Assembly: GCF_000982825.1 (NCBI RefSeq)
Contig: NZ_CP011047.1
Location: 3,534,001-3,598,000 of the forward strand
Length of the DNA: 64,000 nucleotides
Origin: Cronobacter sakazakii
Lineage (GTDB): Bacteria > Pseudomonadota > Gammaproteobacteria > Enterobacterales > Enterobacteriaceae
Direction: 5' to 3'
Position numbers and translations under genes: made by a program. Of the stretch, positions 31,607 to 40,660 are shown piece by piece (the stretch's first letter is position 1; each line of letters begins with the position of its first letter). The notes under the pieces are model-generated. The model ran no database searches and was not told the origin of the DNA. It saw only the letters and a program-made list of their open reading frames with translations.

Positions 31607-32932
31607 TTACTGCTGAAACGGATAGACATTGCCGAGCGAAAGCAGGCGCGACAGTTCATCCAGCGCCTCGCGCCCTTCGCGCAGCAACTGTGGATCCACC
31701 AGATCTTCCTGCGTCAGCCGGTCGCGGTAATATTTATCCACCCACGCGTTAAGCCGCGTAAAAAGCGTGTCGTTCATCATCACCGCCGGGTTCACCGCCT
31801 GGCGCTCGTCGTCGGTCAGCACCACGCGCAGGCGCAGACAGGCGGGGCCACCGCCGTTGGCCATGCTTTCGCGCAGGTCAAAAACTTTCAGCTCGCTAAT
31901 CGGGTTATCCGCCGCCACAAGCGTGTTCAGATAACGCCAGACGCCTTCGTGGCGGCGCGACTCCTCAGGGAGCACCAGCATCATTGAGCCGTCGTCGCGG
32001 CTCAGCAGCTGGCTGTTGAAAAGGTAGGTTTCTACCGCGTCCTGCACCGACACCGCGCCTGCGGGCACCACCAGCGGCGTAAAGTCCGGTACTTTTTCAG
32101 CCAGCGCGTCGAACAGCGCCTGCTGATGCAAAAACGCGTGCTCGTGGCAGAACAGTACCTGGCGGTTGGAGACCGCAATGACATCGTTATGGAACACGCC
32201 CTGGTCAATCACCGCCGGGTTTTGCTGCGCGAACATAACGCGCTGCGGATCCACCTGGTTAAGCCGCGCCACGGCCTGCGAGGCTTCCAGCGTCTGGCGC
32301 GCCGGGTAACGGGCAGGCACCAGTGCCCCGCTCTCTTCGCGCCCGTAGATGAAAAGCTGAAGCCCCGGCTCGCCGTAGTCGCCGCCGAGCCGGTTATGGT
32401 TGGCCGCGCCTTCGTCGCCGAACATCGCCACCTGCGGCAGCGCGCCGTGTACGGCAAAGCGGGACTCGTCGCGGAAAATCGCCCGCAGCAGCCGTTCGGT
32501 GCCGGGCGCTTCGCTGGCGCGGTGGAATTTATTGTTAAGGTTCGCCACGGTCAGGTGCACTTTGCCATCCAGCGCGTCGGCAGACGGACAAACCGTTGCG
32601 GCGTTCGCCACCCACATCGACGATGCGGAGCTGGCGGCCGATAGCAGATACGGCGCGGCGCGCCAGGCTTTCTCCAGCACCTGTTGATCGCTGCCGGTAA
32701 AGCCAATCTGGCGCAGCGCCGCAAGGTTCGGACGCTCCTGCGGCGGGATCACCGCCTGCGGGAAACCGGCGTCCGCCAGCGCTTTCATCTTCGCGAGCCC
32801 CTGTTTGGCGGCAAGCTTCGGATTAGAGACCTGAAAACGATGTTTCGTCGAGGCCTCATTACCGAAAGAGAGCCCGGCGTAGTGGTGCGTCAGCCCCACC
32901 AGTCCGTCAAAATTGACTTCACGTGCTTTCAT
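31607..32932 (-). CDS. astB: N-succinylarginine dihydrolase
   Basis: Second step of the pathway: converts N-succinylarginine to N-succinylornithine, two ammonia and CO2. A 441-residue member of the amidinotransferase fold. N-terminus AREVNFDGLVGLTHHYAGLS binds substrate; the catalytic His lies in FHNDVIAVSNRQVLFCHEHAF and the nucleophilic Cys in GGPACLRLRVVL near residue 360. Its start overlaps the astD stop by 4 bp. Confidence 0.97.
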   Translation of the reverse strand: MKAREVNFDGLVGLTHHYAGLSFGNEASTKHRFQVSNPKLAAKQGLAKMKALADAGFPQAVIPPQERPNLAALRQIGFTGSDQQVLEKAWRAAPYLLSAASSASSMWVANAATVCPSADALDGKVHLTVANLNNKFHRASEAPGTERLLRAIFRDESRFAVHGALPQVAMFGDEGAANHNRLGGDYGEPGLQLFIYGREESGALVPARYPARQTLEASQAVARLNQVDPQRVMFAQQNPAVIDQGVFHNDVIAVSNRQVLFCHEHAFLHQQALFDALAEKVPDFTPLVVPAGAVSVQDAVETYLFNSQLLSRDDGSMMLVLPEESRRHEGVWRYLNTLVAADNPISELKVFDLRESMANGGGPACLRLRVVLTDDERQAVNPAVMMNDTLFTRLNAWVDKYYRDRLTQEDLVDPQLLREGREALDELSRLLSLGNVYPFQQ

Positions 32933-34407
32933 GCCTGCTCCTTCCCGCTGAAATCGAGGCCGGGGTTTAACGTCTGCGGCAGCGCGAAGGTCGGGCTTTC
33001 CAGCGAGGCCATCGGCCAGGCGCAGTAATCCGCCGCATACCAGGCGCTCGGACGGTGATTGCCGGATGCCCCGACGCCGCCGAACGGCGCTGTGCTGGCC
33101 GCCCCCGTCAGCGGTTTGTTCCAGTTCACGATACCGGCGCGCGCTTCCAGCAGCAACTGGTCGAATTTCTCGCGAACCGGCGAAATCAGCCCGCAGGAAA
33201 GTCCATAGCGGGTGGCGTTGGCAAGCGTAATCGCCTCGTCGAAATCGTCGTAACGCCAGACGCCCAGCAGCGGCCCGAAGACTTCTTCATCCGGCACGTC
33301 GCGCACGCCGGTTAGCTCAATAATACCGGGCGTGAGCAGCGAGCTGCCCGCCTGCACCAGGGCTGGCGTTAACAGCGGCTTGCCGCCGCGCGACAGATGC
33401 CCCTGCCAGGCTTCCAGCACCCGCTCCGCCGCCTGCGCGCTGATAAGCCCGCCCATAAACGGCTGCGGCTCGGCGTCCCAGCGGCCGGGGCGCAAACGCC
33501 CGGCGATTTCAACGAGGCGCGCCAGGAAGGCGTCGCCCGCAGCACCGCGTTTCACCAGCAGGCGGCGCGCGCAGGTGCAGCGCTGCCCGGCGGTGATAAA
33601 CGCCGACTGGATCGCCAGATGCACCGCGCCGTCGATATCGTCAGGATCTTCGACAATCAGCGGGTTATTACCGCCCATCTCCAGCGCCAGAATTTTTTCG
33701 GGCTGCCCCGCCAGCTGGCGATGCAGTTGATAACCGGTGCCGGCGCTGCCGGTAAAGAGCAGGCCGTCGAGTTCCGGCTGCGCGGAGAGCGCCTGGCCGG
33801 TCGCGCGCGCGCCCTGCACCAGATTCAGCACGCCCGCAGGCAGGCCCGCCTGCTCCCAGAGTTTCATCACGGCTTCGCCGGTGTGCGGCGTCAGTTCGCT
33901 CGGTTTAAACACCAGCGTGTTGCCCGCGAGCAGCGCCGGAACGATATGGCCGTTCGGCAGGTGACCGGGGAAGTTATACGGCCCGAAAACCGCCAGCACG
34001 CCGTGGGGACGGTGGCGCAGCGTGGCCGCGCCGTCCGGCATCGGCGAGTGCTGTTCGCCGGTGCGGGTCTGGTACGCTTTGAGCGAAATGCCTACTTTAT
34101 TGATCATTGCGGTCACTTCGGTGGCCGCCTCCCAGCGCGGTTTGCTGGTCTCCAGCGCGATGATGCGCGTCAGTTCTGTTTTGTTCGCCTCAAGCAACGC
34201 CGCGAATTTCTCAGCGATAGCCTGACGGTCGGCGAAGGGCCGTTTCGCCCAGGCCGGGAACGCCGCGCGGGCGGCGGCGCAGGCCGCTTGCACCTGCGCG
34301 TCGTCCGCCGCATGTCCCTGCCAGAGCAGGCCGCCGCCCACCGGATCGCGTTTTTCCAGCGCCTCGCCCTGCCCTGTTATCCACTCACCGTTGATCCATA
34401 AACTCAT
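32929..34407 (-). CDS. astD: Succinylglutamic semialdehyde dehydrogenase
   Basis: Fourth step: oxidises N-succinylglutamate semialdehyde with NAD. A 492-residue aldehyde dehydrogenase. Seen: GPYNFPGHLPNGHIVPALLAGN for cofactor binding, ALEMGGNNP with the general-base Glu, and GQRCTCARRLLV with the catalytic Cys. Overlaps astA by 4 bp, indicating translational coupling. Confidence 0.97.
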   Translation of the reverse strand: MSLWINGEWITGQGEALEKRDPVGGGLLWQGHAADDAQVQAACAAARAAFPAWAKRPFADRQAIAEKFAALLEANKTELTRIIALETSKPRWEAATEVTAMINKVGISLKAYQTRTGEQHSPMPDGAATLRHRPHGVLAVFGPYNFPGHLPNGHIVPALLAGNTLVFKPSELTPHTGEAVMKLWEQAGLPAGVLNLVQGARATGQALSAQPELDGLLFTGSAGTGYQLHRQLAGQPEKILALEMGGNNPLIVEDPDDIDGAVHLAIQSAFITAGQRCTCARRLLVKRGAAGDAFLARLVEIAGRLRPGRWDAEPQPFMGGLISAQAAERVLEAWQGHLSRGGKPLLTPALVQAGSSLLTPGIIELTGVRDVPDEEVFGPLLGVWRYDDFDEAITLANATRYGLSCGLISPVREKFDQLLLEARAGIVNWNKPLTGAASTAPFGGVGASGNHRPSAWYAADYCAWPMASLESPTFALPQTLNPGLDFSGKEQA

Positions 34408-35441
34408 ACTTTTTTCTCCTCAGGGCACAGGCGCACCAGGCGTACACGATCGCCGTGGCGGCATTGCAGGGCATCCAGCGTGGCGGCGTCCAGAATCAGC
34501 CTGTCGGCGTCCGGTCTGGCGCGGATTAACATCACGCGGAAGCTATCGTAATTTTCGTTGGCGACCATGCAGGCCGGCAGTTCGTCGTCGGTAACCGGCT
34601 GGCCTTCCGCCACTTCCACGAGGCGGCTCTTACGAATAGCCCGCACCCGGTCGATATCACACTCCAGCGTCGGCCCGCCGTCAAAGATGTCCACATAGTT
34701 GCGATAGCGGAAGCCTTCGGCCTCCAGCACGGCGCGCGCGGGCGCGGTGTCTTTATGGACCTGGCCGATAACCGACTGCGCCTCTTCAGAAAGAAACTGG
34801 GTGTAGATGGGGTGTTTTGGCATCAGCTCAGCGATAAACGCCTTCTGGCCGGTACCGCAGAGATAATCGGCGCGGCTGAATTCCATCGAGAAGAAGCGCT
34901 GCCCGAGGCTTTCCCAGAACGGCGAGTAGCCGTGCTCGTCAATGACCCCACGCATTTCCGCCACCACTTTTTCATTAAAGCGTTCGCGAAACGCGGCCAT
35001 AAACATAAAGCGCGATTTGGAGAGCAGATAGCCGTTGCCGTTTTTGCGCCACTCCGGGTCGAGAAACAGCGTGCAGAGCTCGCTGCTGCCGGTATGATCG
35101 TTGCTGAGAAACAGCGTCGGCAGCGCGTTGTAGACATTCAGCTCTTTCGAGGCGTGTACCAGCGTGCCCACACGGTAGTTATACCAGGGCTCGCTGAGTC
35201 CGACGGCCACTTCAATGGCGCAAATGCCGGCAACCGTGCGGCTTTGCGTATCTTCCAGCACAAAGACATAGCCCTGATCGCCTGGCGGCAGTTCGCCGCG
35301 CCAGGTTTGCAGGGAGCGCTCGACGCGCGCGCTGAGCGTTTTTTCATCCACCGGCAGCGAGGTCAACCCGCCGCCGGTTTTTGCAGCGAGGCGCAGCAGC
35401 GCCGGAACGTCGTGGTGTGCGACGGGGCGAATCACCATCAT
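34404..35441 (-). CDS. astA: Arginine N-succinyltransferase
   Basis: First step: transfers succinyl from succinyl-CoA to the alpha-amino group of arginine. 345 residues; start MMVIRPVAHHDV as in E. coli. Family-specific stretches GSSELCTLFLDPEWRKNGNGYLLSKSR and RYRNYVDIFDGGPTLECDID are intact. Its start overlaps the astC stop by 4 bp. Confidence 0.97.
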   Translation of the reverse strand: MMVIRPVAHHDVPALLRLAAKTGGGLTSLPVDEKTLSARVERSLQTWRGELPPGDQGYVFVLEDTQSRTVAGICAIEVAVGLSEPWYNYRVGTLVHASKELNVYNALPTLFLSNDHTGSSELCTLFLDPEWRKNGNGYLLSKSRFMFMAAFRERFNEKVVAEMRGVIDEHGYSPFWESLGQRFFSMEFSRADYLCGTGQKAFIAELMPKHPIYTQFLSEEAQSVIGQVHKDTAPARAVLEAEGFRYRNYVDIFDGGPTLECDIDRVRAIRKSRLVEVAEGQPVTDDELPACMVANENYDSFRVMLIRARPDADRLILDAATLDALQCRHGDRVRLVRLCPEEKKV

Positions 35442-36658
35442 GATGCGCCCTCCTTCAGCCAGTTTTCGCAGGCGCGCGCCATGCGGGCAAGCCCGGTTTC
35501 AATCTCCTGATGACTGATGTTGAGCGCAGGCGCGAAGCGCAGCACGTTAGCGCCCGCGATCAGCACCATCGCGCCTTCTTTCGCGGCGGCGAGCGAAATC
35601 GCCTTCGCCTTGCCCGCATACTCGTCTTTCAGTACGCAGCCGATGAGCAGCCCCAGGCCACGGATCTCTTTAAACAGCCCGAGGCGCTGGTTGATGGCGT
35701 TCAATTGCTCGACAAACGCGTCGTGACGCGCTTTCACGCCATCGAGCATCTCCGGCGTGTTCACCAGATCCAGCACCTGGCCTGCGACCGCACCCGCCAG
35801 CGGGTTGCCGCCATACGTGGTGCCGTGCGTACCGACGCCCATCACGGCGGCGCAGCGTTCGGTGGTGAGCATCGCGCCAATCGGGAAACCGCCGCCAAGC
35901 GCTTTGGCGGTAGAGAGCACATCCGGCGTCACGCCGTAATGCATATAAGCGTAGAGGTGGCCGGTGCGGCCCACGCCGGTCTGCACTTCATCAAAAATCA
36001 GCAGCGCGTTATGGCGATCGCACAGCTCGCGCAGACCCTGCAGGAAGGCTTTAGTGGCAGGCACCACGCCGCCCTCGCCCTGCACCGGCTCGACAATCAC
36101 CGCGCAGGTGTCGTCATTAATTAACGCGGCGGCGGAATCGAGATCGTTAAACACGGCATGGCTGATTTGCGGTGGCAGCGGCGCGAAATCCTGGGAATAC
36201 GCAGGCTGGCCGCCAGCGGAGACGGTAAACAGCGTGCGGCCGTGGAACGCGTTTTTAAACGCCACAATGCCGCTTTTCTGCGCGCCGTAGTGGTCGTGGG
36301 CATATTTGCGGGCGAGCTTCAGCGCCGCCTCGTTGGCTTCCGCGCCGGAGTTACAGAAGAAAACGCGATCGGCGAAGGTGGCGTCAATCAAACGTTTGGC
36401 GAGGCGCAGCACCGGCTCGTTGGTATACCCGTTGCCGGTATGCCAGATTTTCGCCGCCTGGGTCTCCAGCGCTTCGCGCAGTTTCGGGTGTGCGTGCCCG
36501 AGCGCATTTACCGCGATGCCGCCCGCGAAATCGATATACTCTTTGCCTTCCTGATCCCAGAGCGTGGAACCCTCAGCCCGCACCGGAATAAACGCGGCAG
36601 GAGCATAAACGGGGATCATCCACTCATCAAAGTTCTGGCGGGTAATTGACTGCGACAT
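35438..36658 (-). CDS. astC: Succinylornithine transaminase
   Basis: Third step: transaminates N-succinylornithine to the semialdehyde using PLP; also active on acetylornithine. A 406-residue class III aminotransferase. The PLP-binding Lys is in DVLSTAKALGGGFPIGAML; FDEVQTGVGRTG and the NSGAEANEAALKLAR phosphate loop are intact. It is the first gene of astCADBE; a sigma-54 promoter lies about 70-90 nt upstream. Confidence 0.97.
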   Translation of the reverse strand: MSQSITRQNFDEWMIPVYAPAAFIPVRAEGSTLWDQEGKEYIDFAGGIAVNALGHAHPKLREALETQAAKIWHTGNGYTNEPVLRLAKRLIDATFADRVFFCNSGAEANEAALKLARKYAHDHYGAQKSGIVAFKNAFHGRTLFTVSAGGQPAYSQDFAPLPPQISHAVFNDLDSAAALINDDTCAVIVEPVQGEGGVVPATKAFLQGLRELCDRHNALLIFDEVQTGVGRTGHLYAYMHYGVTPDVLSTAKALGGGFPIGAMLTTERCAAVMGVGTHGTTYGGNPLAGAVAGQVLDLVNTPEMLDGVKARHDAFVEQLNAINQRLGLFKEIRGLGLLIGCVLKDEYAGKAKAISLAAAKEGAMVLIAGANVLRFAPALNISHQEIETGLARMARACENWLKEGAS

Positions 36659-37099
36659 AGCGACCTCGTCCGGTAAATAAAAGGTTGTTTAGTTGTTAAT
36701 TAAATGTGCATTTGCGCTCTTACTGTAGATTGCACGCTTCGTGCCAGCCAGAGGAGAAACTGCATACCGGAGAGTCAGTAACGTTAAATCAATAGGTTAC
36801 GAATCTGTGTTATTCACTTTTATTGCATAAAAAGTGAATACTTTTATGACAAAGCGGCCTTCGCCATAAAAAAACCCGCACTTTTATGCATTGATAAAAT
36901 ATTGTTCTGGATTTGTGATCGTGACCGGGATTTGCCATATCAACGCGCCCCATTTCAGAGCGCTCGCGCCGTCCTGGTGCAAAAGCACAGGGTTTGCGCC
37001 GCTTTTAACAATCGTCACAACCTTGCCGGGCCGGGAGACGCGCGGGCGGTTTTTCTGTTACCATCGCGCCACTCTTGTTCATCCAGTGTGTTCGCGACT
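36659..37099. other. Divergent control region between astC and xthA
   Basis: A 441-bp gene-free stretch. It contains the sigma-54 element of astC, then AT-rich imperfect repeats (TTATTCACTTTTATTGCA and GTGAATACTTTTATGAC around 36810-36850) that could be ArgR half-boxes, since ast is activated by ArgR in E. coli and Salmonella. The right half holds the xthA leader. A plus-strand open frame enters from 36902 but lacks a start with a ribosome site before xthA. Confidence 0.6.
36729..36746 (-). promoter_or_regulatory. Sigma-54 promoter of astCADBE
   Basis: Minus-strand TGGCACGAAGCGTGCAAT has GG and GC exactly 10 bp apart, with the conserved TGGCAC -24 element. The predicted transcript starts near 36720, about 60 nt before astC. 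The E. coli ast operon is NtrC/sigma-54 dependent. Confidence 0.82.
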
Positions 37100-37906
37100 A
37101 TGAAATTCATCTCTTTTAACATCAATGGCCTGCGCGCCCGCCCTCATCAGCTTGCCGCGCTGGTGGAACAGCATCAGCCGGACGTTATCGGCCTGCAGGA
37201 AACTAAAGTCCATGACGATATGTTCCCTCTCGAAGAGGTGGCGAAACTGGGCTACAACGTTTTTTATCACGGTCAGAAAGGCCATTACGGCGTGGCGCTG
37301 CTGACTAAAGCCACACCGGTTTCTGTGCGCCGCGGCTTTCCGGGCGACGGCGAAGAAGCGCAGCGCCGTATCATCATGGCCGAAATCCCTTCTTCTATTG
37401 GCGATATCACGGTCATCAACGGCTATTTCCCGCAGGGCGAGAGCCGCGATCACGAGGTGAAATTCCCGGCCAAAGCGAAGTTTTATCAGGATTTGCAGGA
37501 CTATCTTGAGACGGCGCTGAGCAACAATAAGCCAGTGCTGATTATGGGTGATATGAATATCAGCCCCGGCGATCTGGATATCGGCATCGGCGAAGAGAAC
37601 CGCAAGCGCTGGCTGCGTACCGGCAAATGCTCGTTCCTGCCGGAAGAGCGTGAATGGATGGGCCGCCTGCTGAACTGGGGGCTTAAAGATACGTTCCGTC
37701 ACGCCAACCCCGAAACCAGCGACCGCTACTCCTGGTTCGACTACCGCTCGAAAGGCTTTGACGATAACCGCGGCCTGCGCATCGACCTGCTGCTGGCGAG
37801 CGATCCGCTGATGGCGCGCCTGGCTGAGACCGGCATCGATTACGATATCCGCGCGATGGAAAAACCCTCCGATCACGCGCCGGTCTGGGCGACCTTCTCG
37901 CTGTAA
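37100..37906 (+). CDS. xthA: Exodeoxyribonuclease III
   Basis: The major AP endonuclease and 3'-5' exonuclease of base excision repair. 268 residues from ATG 37100, as MKFISFNINGLRAR; the open frame continues upstream but this N-terminus is conserved. Metal and catalytic residues: N in NINGLRA, E34 in GLQETKVHD, Asp/Asn in MGDMNISPGD, and the C-terminal SDHAPVW His. GACT lies before the ATG and no strong ribosome site is seen. Followed by nudG after a GC-rich hairpin. Confidence 0.97.
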   Translation: MKFISFNINGLRARPHQLAALVEQHQPDVIGLQETKVHDDMFPLEEVAKLGYNVFYHGQKGHYGVALLTKATPVSVRRGFPGDGEEAQRRIIMAEIPSSIGDITVINGYFPQGESRDHEVKFPAKAKFYQDLQDYLETALSNNKPVLIMGDMNISPGDLDIGIGEENRKRWLRTGKCSFLPEEREWMGRLLNWGLKDTFRHANPETSDRYSWFDYRSKGFDDNRGLRIDLLLASDPLMARLAETGIDYDIRAMEKPSDHAPVWATFSL

Positions 37907-37914
37907 TCTGTTCC

Positions 37915-37937
37915 GCTCCTCCTGCTCGGGGAGGAGC
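37915..37937 (+). terminator. Hairpin between xthA and nudG
   Basis: GCTCCTCC-TGCTCGG-GGAGGAGC followed by CTTTACGG. The short T tract makes it a weak terminator at best; nudG may be reached by read-through. Confidence 0.45.
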
Positions 37938-37954
37938 CTTTACGGAAAATCACC

Positions 37955-38368
37955 ATGCAAATCATTGATGTCGTGGCGGCAATCATCGTGCGCGACGGCC
38001 AGGTGCTGCTGGCGCAGCGCTCGCCTGATTGCGATCAGCCGGGGCTGTGGGAATTTCCCGGCGGCAAAGTGGAGCCGGGCGAAAGCCAGCCTGCGGCGCT
38101 GGCGCGTGAACTTGCCAAAGAGCTGGCGTTAAGCGCGCGTATCGGCGCGTATGTGGCAAGCCACACGCGTGAGGTTTCCGGGCGGGTTATTCGGTTACAT
38201 GCGTGGCAGGTGAACGATTTTGACGGCGAGCCGCAGGCGCTCTGCCACACCGCGCTCGTCTGGTGTGAGCCGCGCGAGGCGTTCGGCTATGCGCTCGCCC
38301 CGGCGGATATTCCCCTGCTTGAGGCGTTTATGTCCGCACGCGACGCCACACCAGCGGGTTCGTGCTAA
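37955..38368 (+). CDS. nudG: CTP pyrophosphohydrolase-like Nudix protein, altered Nudix box
   Basis: A 137-residue MutT/Nudix protein matching E. coli NudG (CTP and 5-hydroxy-CTP hydrolysis) along its length. The Nudix region reads GGKVEPGE ... RELAKELAL, whereas the canonical box is GX5EX7REUXEEXGU and E. coli has RELREELGI. Thus one of the paired metal-binding glutamates is Lys and the following Gly is Ala. The rest of the fold (LLAQR, GLWEFPGGK, HAWQVNDFDGE) is intact. Activity may be reduced or changed. Its 3' end overlaps the ynjH stop region by 41 bp on the opposite strand. Confidence 0.9.
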   Translation: MQIIDVVAAIIVRDGQVLLAQRSPDCDQPGLWEFPGGKVEPGESQPAALARELAKELALSARIGAYVASHTREVSGRVIRLHAWQVNDFDGEPQALCHTALVWCEPREAFGYALAPADIPLLEAFMSARDATPAGSC

Positions 38369-38609
38369 GGGTTTTCTCGTCGCGCTGGCACTGCAACAGC
38401 ACGCCGTCGGCTTTGATCACCGCCCCTTCGGAGTAGTTTTGATCCTGATAGACGCAGCACTGAATACACTGCTGCTGCGAACGCTGGCCGCCGGTACTGA
38501 ACACCGCTTCCGGTATGTTGACCTGCACATCCGGGCGCAGCCTGTCGGCACCCGCCGGCAGTGTCGCCAGCAGCGCCAGCGCCGCCAGTAAGCATTTTTT
38601 CACTGACAC
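38328..38609 (-). CDS. ynjH: DUF1496 periplasmic protein YnjH
   Basis: A small secreted protein of 93 residues, if started at the GTG at 38609 (VSVKKCLLAAL) that follows GAGGGG; a GTG two codons later or an upstream ATG at 38645 are alternatives. Signal peptide to about residue 22 (LPAGA). The mature part carries a cysteine cluster QQQCIQCCVYQDQNYSEGAV and a conserved C-terminus CQRDEKTLSTNPLVWRR. Function unknown. Convergent and overlapping with nudG. Confidence 0.9.
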   Translation of the reverse strand: MSVKKCLLAALALLATLPAGADRLRPDVQVNIPEAVFSTGGQRSQQQCIQCCVYQDQNYSEGAVIKADGVLLQCQRDEKTLSTNPLVWRRVRT

Positions 38610-38710
38610 CCCGTTTCCCCTCTTGTGATGTGATGCTGATTTCACTATAGCGCGCCGCGCTCTCCTTAAGACGTTATCGGCGAAACGGGCGCGGAGTTTA
38701 GCGCGGCGGG

Positions 38711-40657
38711 TTACTCCGCCGCAGGCTGGGCGCTGCCGCGCTTGCGGGACGCCGGCTTTTTGCCGCCCTTGCCCGCTCGGCGTTTTTGAGCCTGCTGGGG
38801 CGCCACCAGACCGCGGAACTGGCGCACCGGGGCGCTGCGCGCCTGGTCAATCAGCGTGTAGAGCGTCTGCACCAGCGGCTGCATGAAATCCTGATAGCGG
38901 CACTGTTTCTCGCTGATTTGCGTCAGCGTCGATTCCCACTGCGCGGTCATGTCCGGGCGTGCGGCAAGCTCCGGCAGCGCGTGGATCAGCGCTTTCCCGG
39001 CGGGCGTCGAATGAATATAGCGCCCCTGCTTTTCAAGAAAACCGCGCTTAAATAAAAGCTCGATAATGCCCGCGCGGGTCGCTTCGGTGCCAAGTCCGTC
39101 GGTGGCGCGCAGGATCTTCTTCAGATCTTTATCCTGCACGAAACGCGCGATGCCGGTCATGGCCGAGAGCAGCGTGGCGTCGGTAAAGTGGCGCGGCGGC
39201 TGGGTCTGGCGTTCAACCACTTCACCATGCTCGCAGTGCAGCTCGTCGCCTTTAGCCACCACCGGCAGCGGCGTACCGTCGTTCTCTTCGTCGCGCTCTT
39301 TAGCGCCAAGCAGCGCGCGCCAGCCCGTCTCCGCCAGAAAACGCGCTTTGGCGATGAATTTGCCGCCCGCGATTTCAAGTTCAATCACGCATTTGCGGAA
39401 CTGCGCGTCCTGGCAGAATTGCATCAGGTACTGACGGGCAATAAGCCCGTAGATTTTCGCCTCGCCGTCAGAGAGCGACGCGGGCGCGCTGCGGGCGGTC
39501 GGGATAATGGCGTGGTGGGCGTCCACTTTTTTGTCATCCCAGCAGCGATTACGGCGCTCCGGATCGACCGCGGGCTGCGGCAGGAGATCCGGCGCGTGAA
39601 CGCCAATCGCCTTCAGCACCGCATGACGGCCCGCGAAATGTTCTTCCGGCAGATAGCGGCAGTCGGAGCGCGGATACGTAATGAGTTTGTGGGTTTCGTA
39701 TAGCTTCTGGCAGATATCCAGCACCGTCTGCGCGCTCAGGTTGAAGCGTCTGGCGGCCTCGATTTGCAGCGTCGAGAGGGAGAACGGCAGCGGCGCGGCT
39801 TCGCTTTCGCGCTTGTCGTTATAGCTGGTGACAACCGCTGGCTGCCCTTCTATACGCTTAACGACATGCTCCGCCAGCGCGCGGTTGAGGAGCCGCCCCT
39901 CTTCATCCTGGTACGGCTCGCAGGCCTCGCTCGGCTGCCAGAGCGCGGTAAAGCGCTCCTGCGCGGGCGTGACGATGTGCGCTTTGACCTCAAAGAAATC
40001 TTTGGCGACAAAGTTTTCTATCTCTTCGTCGCGCCGCACCACCAGCCCCAGCACGGGCGTCTGGACGCGGCCTACCGAGAGCACGCCCTGGTAGCCCGCG
40101 TTCTGCCCGAGCAGCGTATAAGCGCGCGTCATGTTAATGCCGTAAAGCCAGTCCGCGCGGGCGCGGGCGAGCGCCGAGGTGCTGAGCGGCACAAACTCGC
40201 GGTTCTCGCGCAGTTTATCGATAGCGCGCTCCACCGCCTGCGGGTTGAGATCGTTAATCAGGCAGCGGCGCACCTGCTGGCGCTTTTCCGCGGGCAGTTG
40301 CAGGTAGTCGAGCACTTCATCCACCAGCAGTTGCCCTTCGCGGTCCGGGTCGCCTGCGTGAACAATCTCCTGCGCCTCGCGCAGCAGCTTTTTAATCACA
40401 TTAAGCTGCTTTGCAACCGACGGTTTCGGCTGGAGCTGCCACTTTTCCGGCACGATGGGTAAGTCGGCGAGATTCCAGCGGCCATAGCGGCTGTCATAGG
40501 CGTCCGGCTGCGCCTGCTCCAGCAGGTGTCCGACGCACCAGGTGACCACCTGGCCGTTCCCGCACTCAATAAACCCGTCGCCCCGGCGGTGCGGTTTCGG
40601 CAACACGTCGGCGATGGCGCGCCCCAGACTGGGCTTTTCGGCAATAAACAACCGCAT
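38711..40657 (-). CDS. topB: DNA topoisomerase III
   Basis: A type IA topoisomerase that decatenates DNA through single-strand passage. 648 residues, normal for enterics. Toprim domain at the N-terminus (MRLFIAEKPSLGRAIADV; HAGDPDREGQLLVDEVL with the DxDxxG acidic residues), and the active-site Tyr in THKLITYPRSDCRYLPEEH. The C-terminus is basic (KRRAGKGGKKPASRKRGS). It lies 3 bp after selD on the same strand, an arrangement seen in E. coli. The gdhA gene found beside it in E. coli is absent. Confidence 0.97.
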   Translation of the reverse strand: MRLFIAEKPSLGRAIADVLPKPHRRGDGFIECGNGQVVTWCVGHLLEQAQPDAYDSRYGRWNLADLPIVPEKWQLQPKPSVAKQLNVIKKLLREAQEIVHAGDPDREGQLLVDEVLDYLQLPAEKRQQVRRCLINDLNPQAVERAIDKLRENREFVPLSTSALARARADWLYGINMTRAYTLLGQNAGYQGVLSVGRVQTPVLGLVVRRDEEIENFVAKDFFEVKAHIVTPAQERFTALWQPSEACEPYQDEEGRLLNRALAEHVVKRIEGQPAVVTSYNDKRESEAAPLPFSLSTLQIEAARRFNLSAQTVLDICQKLYETHKLITYPRSDCRYLPEEHFAGRHAVLKAIGVHAPDLLPQPAVDPERRNRCWDDKKVDAHHAIIPTARSAPASLSDGEAKIYGLIARQYLMQFCQDAQFRKCVIELEIAGGKFIAKARFLAETGWRALLGAKERDEENDGTPLPVVAKGDELHCEHGEVVERQTQPPRHFTDATLLSAMTGIARFVQDKDLKKILRATDGLGTEATRAGIIELLFKRGFLEKQGRYIHSTPAGKALIHALPELAARPDMTAQWESTLTQISEKQCRYQDFMQPLVQTLYTLIDQARSAPVRQFRGLVAPQQAQKRRAGKGGKKPASRKRGSAQPAAE

Positions 40658-40660
40658 CGA

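Noticed and set aside
33397..34401. Long plus-strand frame opposite astD
   Set aside because: Antisense shadow in GC-rich sequence, Arg/Gln-rich, with no recognisable domain.
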